64,000 bases of DNA from DAHUYF01 sp035553515 (GTDB lineage Bacteria > Pseudomonadota > Alphaproteobacteria > ATCC43930 > CGMCC-115725): assembly GCA_035553515.1 (NCBI GenBank), contig DATNDG010000181.1, positions 1 to 64,000 of the forward strand, read 5' to 3'. The notes beneath the pieces are model-generated. The model was not told the DNA's origin and did not search any database. It worked only from the letters and a program-made list of their open reading frames with translations. Numbering within the stretch: position 1 is the first letter of the stretch; every line of letters begins with the position of its first letter. A program made the position numbers and the translations under genes. Of this stretch, positions 19,821 through 28,358 are shown piece by piece.

Positions 19821-20342
19821 TCAGCGCTTCTTCTTTCTCTGCACCGGCTCGTCATCAAGCGAGGCAGCGTCACGCGCTTGGGCTATGGCGGCGCGCGCGA
19901 GCGCGTCGGCGCGCTCGTTCTCGACATGTCCGGCATGCCCCTTGACCCAGAACCACTCGACGCGATGCGGTTTCATCGCGGCTTCGAGCCGAAGCCAGAG
20001 GTCGATATTCTTCACCGGCTTCTTGTCCGCGGTCTTCCAGCCGCGCGCCTTCCAGGCATGGATGAAGCGGGTGATCCCGTCGCGCAGATATTGGCTGTCG
20101 GTATGGAGATGGACGCGGCTCGGTCGCTTCAACGCTTCCAGCGCCGAGATCGCTGCCAGCATCTCCATGCGATTGTTGGTGGTGGGGGATTCGGCGCCCA
20201 TGAGCTCGCGCTCATGCGCGCCATAGCGCAGCACCGCGCCCCAGCCGCCGGGGCCCGGATTGCCGCTGCAGGCGCCGTCGGTGAAGATCTCGACGACCGG
20301 CCCGGCGGGCGCGTCCTCGGCGTGCTGCACGCCAGTGCTCAT
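19821..20342 (-). CDS. rnhA: Ribonuclease HI
   Basis: 173-aa endonuclease that cleaves RNA in RNA:DNA hybrids. Catalytic acidic residues occur in EIFTDGACSGNPGPGGWG (Asp), NNRMEMLAAI (Glu), LHTDSQYL (Asp) and ENERADALA (Asp). WVKGHAGH is the conserved loop. The C-terminus ends in a lysine/arginine tail. Its start overlaps the thrB stop by 4 bp, part of the ispH-thrB-rnhA operon common in alphaproteobacteria. Confidence 0.96.
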   Translation of the reverse strand: MSTGVQHAEDAPAGPVVEIFTDGACSGNPGPGGWGAVLRYGAHERELMGAESPTTNNRMEMLAAISALEALKRPSRVHLHTDSQYLRDGITRFIHAWKARGWKTADKKPVKNIDLWLRLEAAMKPHRVEWFWVKGHAGHVENERADALARAAIAQARDAASLDDEPVQRKKKR

Positions 20343-21304
20343 GCATCGAGCCCGTAGGCAGAGGGCTGAGTGACGCTGCGGTGGAAGCGCAGCTTCTGCA
20401 GATATTCGAGCGGATCCTTCGGGCGTACGAAGGCGCCCGGCGGATGATTGAGCAAGTCATAAAGTCGCGTGAGCAGGAAGCGCAGGGCGCTGCCGCGCGC
20501 CAGCAGCGGCAGTGCCGCGAACTCCGCTGCGCTCAGCGGTCGCACCGCGCGATAGCTGGCTAGCATCAGCCGAGCCTTGGTGACGTTGAAGCTGCCGTCG
20601 CTTTCGAAGCACCAGGCGTTGAGGCAGATGGCGAGATCGTAAGCAAGGAAATCCGCGCAGGCGAAATAGAAGTCGATGATCCCCGAGACCTGCTCGCCGC
20701 GAAAGAAGATGTTGTCCGGAAAAAGATCGGCGTGGATGACGCCGCTGGGCAGGTGCTGCGGCCAGTCGTGCTCGAGCGCGGCAAGCTCGCCGCCGAGTTC
20801 TTCGGCGAGGCCGGCGCGCACCTCATTTGCGCGACCGCGGCAGGCTTCGTAGAGGCTGCGCCAGCCGGCGACCGAAAGATTGTTGGGCCGGCGCATCGGG
20901 AAGGATGCGCCGGCGAGGTGAAGCCGCGCCAAAGCGCCGCCGACGCCGGCGCAGTGAAAGGGCTGAACCCGCCGCGGCCACATGCCGTCAAGGAAGCTCA
21001 CGATCGCCGCCGGCCGACCGCACAGCGACCTCAGTGCCTTGCCGTCCTTCGCCTTGATCGGCACCGGGCAGGCGATGCCCGCGCCCGCCAGATGCTCCAT
21101 GAAGCCGAGAAAGAACGGCAGATCGGCGGGGGTGACGCGCTTTTCATAGAGCGTCAGGAAATATGTCCCGGTATCGGTGCGCAGCAGGAAGTTCGAGTTC
21201 TCGACGCCTTCGGCGATGCCCTTGCAGGACACCACCTCGCCGATCGCGTAATCGGCGACGAAGGCGCGCAGCTCTTCGTCGGGGACGTCCGTGTAGACCG
21301 CCAT
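20339..21304 (-). CDS. thrB: Homoserine kinase (ThrB, APH-fold type)
   Basis: 321-aa kinase of the aminoglycoside-phosphotransferase fold, the form of ThrB used by alphaproteobacteria. It phosphorylates homoserine, the step before threonine synthase. Markers are the start MAVYTDVPDEELRAF, GVENSNFLLRTDTGTY, the catalytic loop VIHADLFPDNIFF and the metal-binding IIDFYFACADFLAYDLA. ATG 21304 matches the family start exactly. It follows ispH with a 2-bp gap and overlaps rnhA by 4 bp. Confidence 0.95.
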   Translation of the reverse strand: MAVYTDVPDEELRAFVADYAIGEVVSCKGIAEGVENSNFLLRTDTGTYFLTLYEKRVTPADLPFFLGFMEHLAGAGIACPVPIKAKDGKALRSLCGRPAAIVSFLDGMWPRRVQPFHCAGVGGALARLHLAGASFPMRRPNNLSVAGWRSLYEACRGRANEVRAGLAEELGGELAALEHDWPQHLPSGVIHADLFPDNIFFRGEQVSGIIDFYFACADFLAYDLAICLNAWCFESDGSFNVTKARLMLASYRAVRPLSAAEFAALPLLARGSALRFLLTRLYDLLNHPPGAFVRPKDPLEYLQKLRFHRSVTQPSAYGLDA

Positions 21305-21306
21305 CT

Positions 21307-22254
21307 TTAGGCCACGCTCAGCGCCCGCGGCAGGTTGAAGCGCACTTCCTCGCGCGTGACCTCGACCTCCTCGATCGCCACCTCGAAACGCTCGCGGCAG
21401 GCCTCGACCACCTCCTCGACCAGCGCTTCGGGCGCGGAGGCGCCGGCGGTGAGGCCAAGGCGCTCGGCGCCGGCGAGGAAGCGCCAATCGATGTCGTCGG
21501 CGCGGGCGATCAGCGCGGCGCGCGCGCAGCCGCTCTGGCGCGCGACCTCGACCAGCCGCAGGGAGTTGGACGAATTGGGCGCGCCCACCACCCAGAGCCG
21601 GTCGGCACGCGGCGCGATCGCCTTCACCGCCCGCTGGCGGTTGGTCGTGGCGTAGCAAATGTCGTCCCGCTTCGGGCCGTGGATGCCCGGGAAGCGCCGC
21701 TGCAGCGCCTCAACGACAGTTTGCGCATCGGCGATCGACAGGGTGGTCTGCGTCACATAGGCGACCGGCTCATCCGCGGGTAGGGCAAGCGCCGCCACGT
21801 CGGCCGGCGTCTCGACCAGGAGGACGGCGCCAGCCGGAAGCTGGCCCATCGTGCCGATGACTTCTGGGTGCCCGTCATGGCCGATCAGGATGATGCGGCG
21901 TCCCCGGGCGAAATGATGCTCGGCCTCGCGATGCACTTTGCTCACCAGCGGGCATGTCGCATCAACATAGACGAGATGCCGGCGCTCCGCCTCGGCCGGC
22001 ACGCGCTTCGGTACGCCATGCGCGGAGAACACCACCGGTGCGCCGGCGGGAACCTCGTCGAGCTCCTCGACGAAAATCGCTCCCTTGCGCTCGAGCGCCT
22101 CGACGACGAAGCGATTATGGACGATTTCATGGCGCACATAGACCGGCGCACCGAATCGATCGAGGCTGCGCTCGACAATCTGCACCGCGCGCTCGACTCC
22201 GGCGCAGAAGCCGCGCGGACCGGCAAGCAAAATGGTCAGCGGCGCTTTGATCAT
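21307..22254 (-). CDS. ispH: 4-hydroxy-3-methylbut-2-enyl diphosphate reductase
   Basis: 315-aa [4Fe-4S] enzyme of the MEP isoprenoid pathway, producing IPP and DMAPP. The three cluster cysteines are in GPRGFCAGVERAV, DATCPLVSKVH and DICYATTNRQRAV. VFSAHGVPK holds the conserved substrate-binding His. The chosen ATG 22254 begins MIKAPLTILLAG, as in homologues; the frame upstream is not conserved. It heads the ispH-thrB-rnhA operon and is divergent from the CDGSH gene. Confidence 0.96.
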   Translation of the reverse strand: MIKAPLTILLAGPRGFCAGVERAVQIVERSLDRFGAPVYVRHEIVHNRFVVEALERKGAIFVEELDEVPAGAPVVFSAHGVPKRVPAEAERRHLVYVDATCPLVSKVHREAEHHFARGRRIILIGHDGHPEVIGTMGQLPAGAVLLVETPADVAALALPADEPVAYVTQTTLSIADAQTVVEALQRRFPGIHGPKRDDICYATTNRQRAVKAIAPRADRLWVVGAPNSSNSLRLVEVARQSGCARAALIARADDIDWRFLAGAERLGLTAGASAPEALVEEVVEACRERFEVAIEEVEVTREEVRFNLPRALSVA

Positions 22255-22415
22255 TGTCGTTCCTCTGCGGCGCCAGCCCGGCCCGCAGTCGCGGGTCCGG
22301 GAACCCTTGTGCGGCGCGCGACGGTCGAATAGAGTTCTGCGCGTTCCGGTCGGGCGGCGACCCGGAATCGACGGGTGGGAAGTTAGTACACTGACCAAGC
22401 TTGGGGAAGAGGGGG

Positions 22416-22655
22416 ATGGGCGGAGCATCTTCGGCGCGCAGGAGCCCCTTCGCCCTCGCCGCGGAGGCCGACAAGCAATATTGGTGGTGCGCTTGCGGGA
22501 GAAGCCGCTCGCAACCGCTCTGCGATGGCGCGCATCGCGGCACGGGCGTGACGCCGGTGCCGTTCAGCGTGACCGCGGATGGCGAGGTGCGGCTTTGCGG
22601 CTGCAAGCAGACGCGCAGCCGGCCGTTCTGCGACGGCTCGCACAATTCGGTCTGA
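22416..22655 (+). CDS. Two-cluster CDGSH iron-sulfur protein
   Basis: 79-aa protein with two complete CDGSH-type [2Fe-2S] sites: C25-x-C27-x8-C36-x3-H40 (ending CDGAH) and C61-x-C63-x8-C72-x3-H76 (CDGSH). This makes it a soluble dual-domain member related to MiNT/CISD3 proteins, with no membrane anchor. Roles in iron-sulfur or redox handling are known for the family, not the exact partner. ATG 22416 has GGAAGAGGGGG just before it; a TTG at 22401 is the alternative. It overlaps the next lipoprotein gene as TGATG. Confidence 0.9.
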   Translation: MGGASSARRSPFALAAEADKQYWWCACGRSRSQPLCDGAHRGTGVTPVPFSVTADGEVRLCGCKQTRSRPFCDGSHNSV

Positions 22656-23185
22656 TGCGCGGGGTCCTTGGCGTCGCCCTTGTCGCCCTCCTTGCCGTGT
22701 CGCTTGCCGCCTGTTCCGGCAAGCGCGGCGCGGAAGTAAACAAGCTCAACTGTCCCGCGGCTTTCATTGCACCCGGCCTCGACGCTTACACCGTCTATCG
22801 CCCGGGCGTGGCACCCAGCAACAAAGCCGAGGACGTCGCCTTTGGCGTCAAGCTATCGGCGATCAATGCCAGGTGCACCAACGAGCCGCAGGGCGTGCGG
22901 GTCACGACGCTCCTCACCTTCATCGCGGTGCGCAGCGACGACACTGTCAAGCACGGCGAATTCACCTATTTTGTCGCCATCGCCGATCCCCAGCAGCAGA
23001 TCATCGCCAAGCAGAACTTCGCATTGCGCGTCGACTTCGCGGAGAAGCAGAAGGTGATGCGGGTCTATGACGACATCAGCGAGCACCTGCCGCTGAAGAA
23101 CGTCTCGCTCGGCAGCAACTATTCGGTCGTCGTCGGGCTGCAGGTGAGCAAGCAGCAGCTCGATCTCAATAGACAGCGCGAATAG
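22655..23185 (+). CDS. Hypothetical lipoprotein
   Basis: 176-aa protein with a lipoprotein signal (hydrophobic stretch then LAACSGK; Cys at about residue 22). The mature part has a predicted beta-rich domain of about 145 residues, with a second Cys pair (LNCPAAF and INARCTN). I do not recognise a named family, although similar proteins of unknown function occur in Rhodospirillales. The TGATG overlap with the CDGSH gene implies translational coupling. The next element is the glycine riboswitch. Confidence 0.8.
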   Translation: MRGVLGVALVALLAVSLAACSGKRGAEVNKLNCPAAFIAPGLDAYTVYRPGVAPSNKAEDVAFGVKLSAINARCTNEPQGVRVTTLLTFIAVRSDDTVKHGEFTYFVAIADPQQQIIAKQNFALRVDFAEKQKVMRVYDDISEHLPLKNVSLGSNYSVVVGLQVSKQQLDLNRQRE

Positions 23186-23258
23186 GTCGAGCAGTCTTCG
23201 CCGCCGCGCGGGGCTGGCTATCGTTTCGGTGCAGTGGTAGGGTGACTTCGCCGTCGCA

Positions 23259-23449
23259 CCCCGATGGGAGAGACCGGGTTCGTTCCCGGCGCCGAAGGAG
23301 CAACCGCCCCGGAAACTCTCAGGCGAAAGGACCGTCGGGGGAAGGGCACTCTGGAAAGCAGGTGTGCTCGCTTGCGCACCTCACCGACGAGGTAACCCGG
23401 CCGTTCCATCCTGGTCCGTCCGGCGAATCTTTCAGGTTCTGGGACAGAG
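23259..23449 (+). promoter_or_regulatory. Tandem glycine riboswitch (gcvT leader)
   Basis: Two glycine aptamers lie in series ahead of gcvT. Aptamer 1 (23259-23340) is closed by CCCCGA/TCGGGG and contains GGGAGAGA, GCCGAAGGAGCAA and ACTCTCAGGCGAAAGGAC. Aptamer 2 (23349-23449) is closed by CTCTG/CAGAG and contains GGAAAGCA, CACCGACGAGGTAA, CTTTCAGG and GGGACAGAG. The linker is about 8 nt. Aptamer 2 has an enlarged P3-like arm. From 23450 to the ATG there is no T-run, only short stems near the ribosome site, so control is probably translational. Glycine binding is expected to switch on glycine cleavage. Confidence 0.93.
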
Positions 23450-23501
23450 GGGGCTTCCGGTCGCTGGCGCGACCTTGCGAAGCTTGAGGTTCCGGGGATC
23501 G

Positions 23502-24608
23502 ATGGCCGAACCCGCCCTTCACCGCACGCCGCTTCACGCGTTGCACCTCAGCCTCGGTGCCAAGATGGTCGCCTTCGCCGGCTACGACATGCCGGTGCAG
23601 TACGCGGCCGGCATCATGGCCGAACATCTCCACACTCGTGCCAAAGCCGGGCTCTTCGACGTCTCGCACATGGGACAGGCGCGGCTTGAGGGCGGGGAGG
23701 CGGCAGCGGCGCTCGAGTCGCTGGTTCCCGGCGACATCAAGGGTCTTGCGGTTGGTCGCATGCGCTACACGCTGCTGACCAACGCGCAAGGCGGCATTCT
23801 CGACGATCTCATGGTGACGCAAGCGGGCGATCATCTGGCGCTGATCGTCAACGCCGGACGCAAGCATCAGGACTTCGCGCATCTCGAGCGCCACCTCGCT
23901 GGCAAGGCGCGGCTGACGCGACTTGCCGATCGCGCGCTGCTGGCGTTGCAGGGGCCGCTCGCCGCCGCGGTTCTGGCGCGGCTCGCGCCGAGCGCGGCGG
24001 GGCTGCCGTTCATGAGCGGCACTGCGCTCGCGCTCGATGGCATCGACTGCTTCGTCACGCGCTCCGGCTATACCGGCGAGGATGGGTTCGAGATCTCGCT
24101 GCCGGCTGCGGCAGCCGAGCGTCTTGCCCGCCGCCTGTTGCGGGAACCCGAGGTGCTGCCGATCGGGCTCGGCGCGCGCGATTCGCTCCGTCTCGAAGCC
24201 GGGCTCTGCCTCTACGGCCATGACATCGATGAGACCACCACGGTCATCGAAGCCGATCTCGCCTGGACCATTCAAAAGCGGCGGCGCGCCGAGGGCGGCT
24301 TTCCAGGCGTCGACATCGTCTTGCGCGAGCTCGCCTCGGGAGCACGGCGCAGGCGCGTCGGCATTCAGCCCGAAGGCCGCGCTCCGGCGCGCGAGGGCAC
24401 GCAGATCACCGCCGCCGACGGTGCGCCGGTCGGCCGGATCACCAGCGGTGGCTTCGGCCCGACCGCCGATGGTCCCATCGCCATGGGCTATCTCGATAGC
24501 GCCCATGCCGCGCTCGGCACGCCGTTGAAGCTCATCGTGCGCGGCACACTCCGGCCGGCGCGGATCGTGCCAATGCCCTTCGTTCCCCATCGCTATTACC
24601 GCGGCTGA
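23502..24608 (+). CDS. gcvT: Glycine cleavage system T protein (aminomethyltransferase)
   Basis: 368-aa T protein that transfers the methylene group from the lipoyl-bound aminomethyl intermediate to tetrahydrofolate, releasing ammonia. Typical segments: LHALHLSLGAKMVAFAGYDM, VQYAAGIMAEHLHTR, GLFDVSHMGQ, RSGYTGEDGFEIS and LGARDSLRLEAGLCLYGHD, the last containing folate-site residues. ATG 23502 follows GGGGATCG, 52 nt after the second riboswitch aptamer. It is first in the gcvT-H-PA-PB operon. Confidence 0.97.
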   Translation: MAEPALHRTPLHALHLSLGAKMVAFAGYDMPVQYAAGIMAEHLHTRAKAGLFDVSHMGQARLEGGEAAAALESLVPGDIKGLAVGRMRYTLLTNAQGGILDDLMVTQAGDHLALIVNAGRKHQDFAHLERHLAGKARLTRLADRALLALQGPLAAAVLARLAPSAAGLPFMSGTALALDGIDCFVTRSGYTGEDGFEISLPAAAAERLARRLLREPEVLPIGLGARDSLRLEAGLCLYGHDIDETTTVIEADLAWTIQKRRRAEGGFPGVDIVLRELASGARRRRVGIQPEGRAPAREGTQITAADGAPVGRITSGGFGPTADGPIAMGYLDSAHAALGTPLKLIVRGTLRPARIVPMPFVPHRYYRG

Positions 24609-24640
24609 ACCCCGCGCCCTTTCAGCTTCACGAGGACGCC

Positions 24641-25018
24641 ATGAGCACGGTCAAATACACCAGGGATCACGAATGGGTTCGCGTCGAGGACGACCTCGCG
24701 GTGGTCGGCATCACCGACTATGCGCAGACGCAGCTCGGTGACGTGGTCTATGTCGAGTTGCCCGAGGCCGGCCGCCGCATCGAACAGGGCAAGGAGGTGG
24801 CGGTGGTCGAATCGGTCAAGGCGGCGAGTGAGGTCTACGCGCCGATCTCCGGCGAGGTGGTGGCGGTCAACGCGGCATTGTCGGGCGAGCCGGGCAAGGT
24901 CAATGCCGATCCGATGGGCGGGGGCTGGTTCCTGAAACTGCGGATCGCCGATGCGAAGCAGCTCGAGGGGCTGATGGACGAGGCCGATTATGCCGCCTTC
25001 GTCGAGGGCCTGCACTGA
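24641..25018 (+). CDS. gcvH: Glycine cleavage system H protein
   Basis: 125-aa lipoyl carrier that shuttles the aminomethyl group between the P, T and L proteins. The start YTRDHEWVRVEDD and the lipoylation site VVESVKAASEVYAP (Lys in ESVKAAS) are standard, as is the C-terminal GGGWFLKLRI. The stop overlaps the gcvPA start as TGATG. No lipoate ligase or L protein gene is nearby; the L subunit is normally shared with other dehydrogenases. Confidence 0.97.
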   Translation: MSTVKYTRDHEWVRVEDDLAVVGITDYAQTQLGDVVYVELPEAGRRIEQGKEVAVVESVKAASEVYAPISGEVVAVNAALSGEPGKVNADPMGGGWFLKLRIADAKQLEGLMDEADYAAFVEGLH

Positions 25019-26373
25019 TGCGCTATCTTCCGCTGACCGATGCCGATCGCAGCGCGATGCTCGGTGTGATCGGCGCTGCAAGCGTCGATGATCTGTTCCG
25101 GGATGTGCCGCGCTCGGTGTGGCTCGATGAGCCGCCGGCGCTGCCGCGGGCGATGGGCGAGATCGAGGTTGAGCGCGCGCTGATGCGGCTTGCGGCGAAG
25201 AACGTGCCGGCATCCGCAGTGCCGAGCTTCCTCGGTTGCGGCGTTTACCGCCATCATGTTCCGGCGGCGGTCGACCATCTGATCCAGCGCGGTGAGTTCT
25301 TGACCTCCTATACGCCCTATCAGCCGGAGGTGTCGCAGGGCACGCTGCAATCGATGTTCGAGTTCCAGACCCAGGTGGCGCTCATTACCGCCATGGATGT
25401 CGCCAACGCCTCGATGTATGACGGCGCCACCTCTTGTGCCGAAGCGGTGATGATGGCCAATCGCCTGACGCGTCGGCGCAAGGCGATTCTCGCTGGCGAC
25501 CTGCATCCGCATTATCGCGAGGCCGCGGCCACCTACGCCCGCTTCGGCGATTTTTCCGTGGTGACGCGGCCGGCCGGTCCTGCGGGCGAGAACGACCTTG
25601 CTGCGCTTGCCTCGAAGATCGACGGCGAGACCTCCTGCGTTGTCGTGCAGAACCCGGGTTCGTTCGGCGATGTGCGCGACCTGTCGCTGCTGGCCGAGGC
25701 CTGCCATCGCGCGGGCGCGCTGCTCGTGGTCGTCGTGGCCGAGGCAGTGTCGCTCGGCTTGGTGAAGCCGCCCGGCGAGATGGGCGCCGACATCGTCGCT
25801 GCCGAAGGCCAGTCGTTGGGTAATGCGCCGGGCTTCGGCGGCCCGCATCTCGGCCTATTCGCCGTGCGCGAGAAATTCGTGCGCCAGATGCCGGGACGGG
25901 TCGTTGGCGAGACGCGTGACGTCGAGGGACGGCGCGGCTTCGTGCTGACGCTCTCGACCCGCGAGCAGCATATCCGCCGAGAGAAGGCGACCAGCAACAT
26001 TTGCACCAATTCCGGTCTCTGCGCGCTCGCCTTCACCATTCACATGGCGCTGCTGGGCGAAGCCGGGTTCACCCGGCTGGCGGAGCTCAACCACGCGCGC
26101 GCCGCATTGCTGGCCGACCGGCTGGCGGCGCTGCCGCGGCTACGCGTGCTGACCCGGTGCTTCTTCAACGAACTCACCGTGCGCCTGCCGGTCCCGGCGG
26201 CGCCGGTGGTGGACATGCTGGCCGCGCGCGGCGTGCTGGCAGGCGTGCCGGCGAGCCGGCTCTGGCCGGAGCGCGCCGATCTCGCCGATCTACTGATCCT
26301 TGCCGCCACCGAGCTGAATACCGAGGACGACATCGCCACTCTGACGGCGGGATTGCGCGAGGTGCTGTCATGA
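25018..26373 (+). CDS. gcvPA: Glycine dehydrogenase (decarboxylating) subunit 1
   Basis: 451-aa N-terminal half of the split P protein; it pairs with GcvPB to decarboxylate glycine and load the methylamine onto GcvH. It has the PLP-fold but no active-site lysine, as expected of the PA subunit. Family blocks include SFLGCGVYRHHVPAAVDHL, TPYQPEVSQGTLQ and SNICTNSGLCALAFTIH. The start overlaps gcvH and the stop overlaps gcvPB (ATGA), so the three are tightly coupled. Confidence 0.96.
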   Translation: MRYLPLTDADRSAMLGVIGAASVDDLFRDVPRSVWLDEPPALPRAMGEIEVERALMRLAAKNVPASAVPSFLGCGVYRHHVPAAVDHLIQRGEFLTSYTPYQPEVSQGTLQSMFEFQTQVALITAMDVANASMYDGATSCAEAVMMANRLTRRRKAILAGDLHPHYREAAATYARFGDFSVVTRPAGPAGENDLAALASKIDGETSCVVVQNPGSFGDVRDLSLLAEACHRAGALLVVVVAEAVSLGLVKPPGEMGADIVAAEGQSLGNAPGFGGPHLGLFAVREKFVRQMPGRVVGETRDVEGRRGFVLTLSTREQHIRREKATSNICTNSGLCALAFTIHMALLGEAGFTRLAELNHARAALLADRLAALPRLRVLTRCFFNELTVRLPVPAAPVVDMLAARGVLAGVPASRLWPERADLADLLILAATELNTEDDIATLTAGLREVLS

Positions 26374-27923
26374 GCGGGTGGAGTCGGGCGCTGAGCGGCT
26401 TTGCGCGGAGCGACGCCACCGCAGCGACGATCAGCGGCAATCACGGGCTGCAGCTCGAGGACCCGCTGCTCTTCGAGCAAGATGCCCCCGGGCGCTGCGG
26501 CGTCGATCTGCCGGAGCCGCCGTCGGGCGATCGCCTGGGCGGGCTCCGACGTCGCGGCCCCATCGGCCTGCCGGGGCTGAGCGAGCCGCAGGTGGTGCGC
26601 CACTTCATGCGCGCGTCGCAGAAAAATTATGGCATCGACATGGGTCTCTATCCGCTCGGCTCCTGCACGATGAAGCATAATCCGCGGCTCAACGAGAAGC
26701 TGGCGCGGCTGCCGGGCTTCGCCGATCTCCATCCGCTGCAGCCGGAAGCGACGGTGCAGGGCGCGCTCGAGCTCATCGACACGCTGGCGCGGTGGCTGAA
26801 GGAGCTCACGGGCATGCCGGCCGTGGCGATGAGCCCGGCCGCCGGCGCGCATGGCGAGCTCTGCGGCATGATGTGCATCCGCGCGGCGATCGAGGCTCGG
26901 GGCGAGCGGCGGCAGCGCGTGCTGGTGCCCGAATCGGCCCACGGCACCAATCCCGCGACCGCGGCCGCCTGCGGCTATGCCGTCGATGCGATCCCGGCCA
27001 ATGCGCGCGGCCGCGTCGATCTCGCCGCGCTCAAGGCGAAGCTCGGCGAGGACGTGGCCGCCATCATGCTGACCAACCCCAACACATGCGGCTTGTTCGA
27101 GGACGAGATCCTCGCCATCGCCGAGGCGGTGCACGGTGCTGGGGCCTTTTTCTATTGCGATGGCGCCAATTTCAACGCGCTGGTCGGGCGGGTGAGGCCG
27201 GGCGACCTCGGCGTCGATTGCATGCACCTCAACCTGCACAAGACCTTCTCGACGCCGCATGGCGGCGGCGGGCCCGGCTCCGGCCCGGTCGTGCTGGCGG
27301 CGAGCCTCGCCCGGTTCGCGCCGCTGCCCTGGATCGCGCATGAGGGCGCGGGCTTCCGGCTGGTCGAGCAGGCGGCTGGGCCGGCGGCCGAAACCATTGG
27401 CCGGATCAAGGGCAATCACGGCCAGATGGGCATGTTCGTGCGCGCACTCGCCTACATCGTGAGCCATGGCACGGATGGGCTGCGCCAGCTCTCGGGCGAT
27501 GCCGTGCTGAACGCCAACTATCTGCTCGCCCGACTCGGCGACCTCCTTACGCCCTCCTATGCCGGCCCTTGCATGCACGAAGTCCTGTTCGACGACCGCT
27601 TCCTGCACGACACCGGCGTCACCACGCTCGATTTTGCCAAGGCGCTGGTCGATGAGGGCTTCCATCCCATGACCATGTACTTCCCGCTGGTCGTCCATGG
27701 GGCGCTGCTGATGGAGCCGACGGAGAGCGAGAGCAAGGCGTCGCTTGACCGCTTCGTCAGCGTCGTGCGCGGCCTCGCCGAGCGCGCCAAGGCGGGCGAC
27801 GCCGCGGAATTCCACGCCGCGCCCCGCTTCACCCCGCGCCGACGCCTCGACGAGACTGCCGCGGCGCGCAAGCCCGTGCTGCGCTGGCGCAGGCCGGCGC
27901 CGGAAAGCCAGGCGGCGGAATAG
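26370..27923 (+). CDS. gcvPB: Glycine dehydrogenase (decarboxylating) subunit 2
   Basis: 517-aa catalytic half of the split P protein. The PLP lysine is K291 in LNLHKTFSTPHGGGGPG. Other marks are GLYPLGSCTMKHNP, ESAHGTNPATAA and MLTNPNTCGLFE. ATG 26370 overlaps the gcvPA stop. The last 30-35 residues form a basic, proline-rich tail beyond the usual domain end. The gene ends the riboswitch-controlled operon and is convergent with a small gene. Confidence 0.96.
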   Translation: MSGWSRALSGFARSDATAATISGNHGLQLEDPLLFEQDAPGRCGVDLPEPPSGDRLGGLRRRGPIGLPGLSEPQVVRHFMRASQKNYGIDMGLYPLGSCTMKHNPRLNEKLARLPGFADLHPLQPEATVQGALELIDTLARWLKELTGMPAVAMSPAAGAHGELCGMMCIRAAIEARGERRQRVLVPESAHGTNPATAAACGYAVDAIPANARGRVDLAALKAKLGEDVAAIMLTNPNTCGLFEDEILAIAEAVHGAGAFFYCDGANFNALVGRVRPGDLGVDCMHLNLHKTFSTPHGGGGPGSGPVVLAASLARFAPLPWIAHEGAGFRLVEQAAGPAAETIGRIKGNHGQMGMFVRALAYIVSHGTDGLRQLSGDAVLNANYLLARLGDLLTPSYAGPCMHEVLFDDRFLHDTGVTTLDFAKALVDEGFHPMTMYFPLVVHGALLMEPTESESKASLDRFVSVVRGLAERAKAGDAAEFHAAPRFTPRRRLDETAAARKPVLRWRRPAPESQAAE

Positions 27924-27998
27924 GCGGGAAGAGCGACAGGGCCTGGTGGCCCCACCGCTCAACGTATATGGCAAATTTAGGGCAAAGGCCGCGGCGTC

Positions 27999-28175
27999 TC
28001 AGGAGCGGGTGGCCGTCGCAGGCTTCGGTTCTGTACCGGCGATCCGCTGCTGCGCCTCGCTGAGCAGTTCGCGCAGCGCCCCCGGATCGACCCGATCGCT
28101 CGCCATCAGCGCCCGAGTCAGCGGATCGTCGAGCATCTGGGAGAGCGGCGGCTCGCAATGCAGAAAATGTCCCAT
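27999..28175 (-). CDS. Small conserved-looking hypothetical protein
   Basis: 58-aa frame beginning MGHFLHCEPPLSQMLDDP, with a helix-forming middle (TRALMASDRVDPGALRELL) and a disordered tail. A clean AGGAG lies 9 nt upstream of ATG 28175, and TATAGT about 30 bp upstream resembles a -10 element. A longer frame to 28487 is not favoured because it runs across the promoter region. I do not know a function. It is convergent with gcvPB and divergent from the KirBac gene. Confidence 0.6.
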   Translation of the reverse strand: MGHFLHCEPPLSQMLDDPLTRALMASDRVDPGALRELLSEAQQRIAGTEPKPATATRS

Positions 28176-28358
28176 GATCCGATCTCCTCTCGCTCCCCTT
28201 GCAAGACTATACGGGCGATCGCGGCGGTTTATTCCCGCCGCAGCCCCGGTTTTTCGCGGCCGGGCAGTGACGAAAGGGGCGGCGCTGCGCCGGGGGCGGC
28301 AATTGGCTAGCATTGCGGGACCGGGGGGCGCGGCAGACGGAGGGGACGGTCGCAGGAC

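Noticed and set aside
27939..27952. GGGCC-TGGT-GGCCC hairpin after gcvPB
   Set aside because: Short, no T-run and only 16 bp after the stop; too weak to call a terminator.
26040..27974. 644-codon minus-strand frame over gcvPA/gcvPB
   Set aside because: Antisense shadow; both strands cannot code here and the glycine dehydrogenase subunits are certain.
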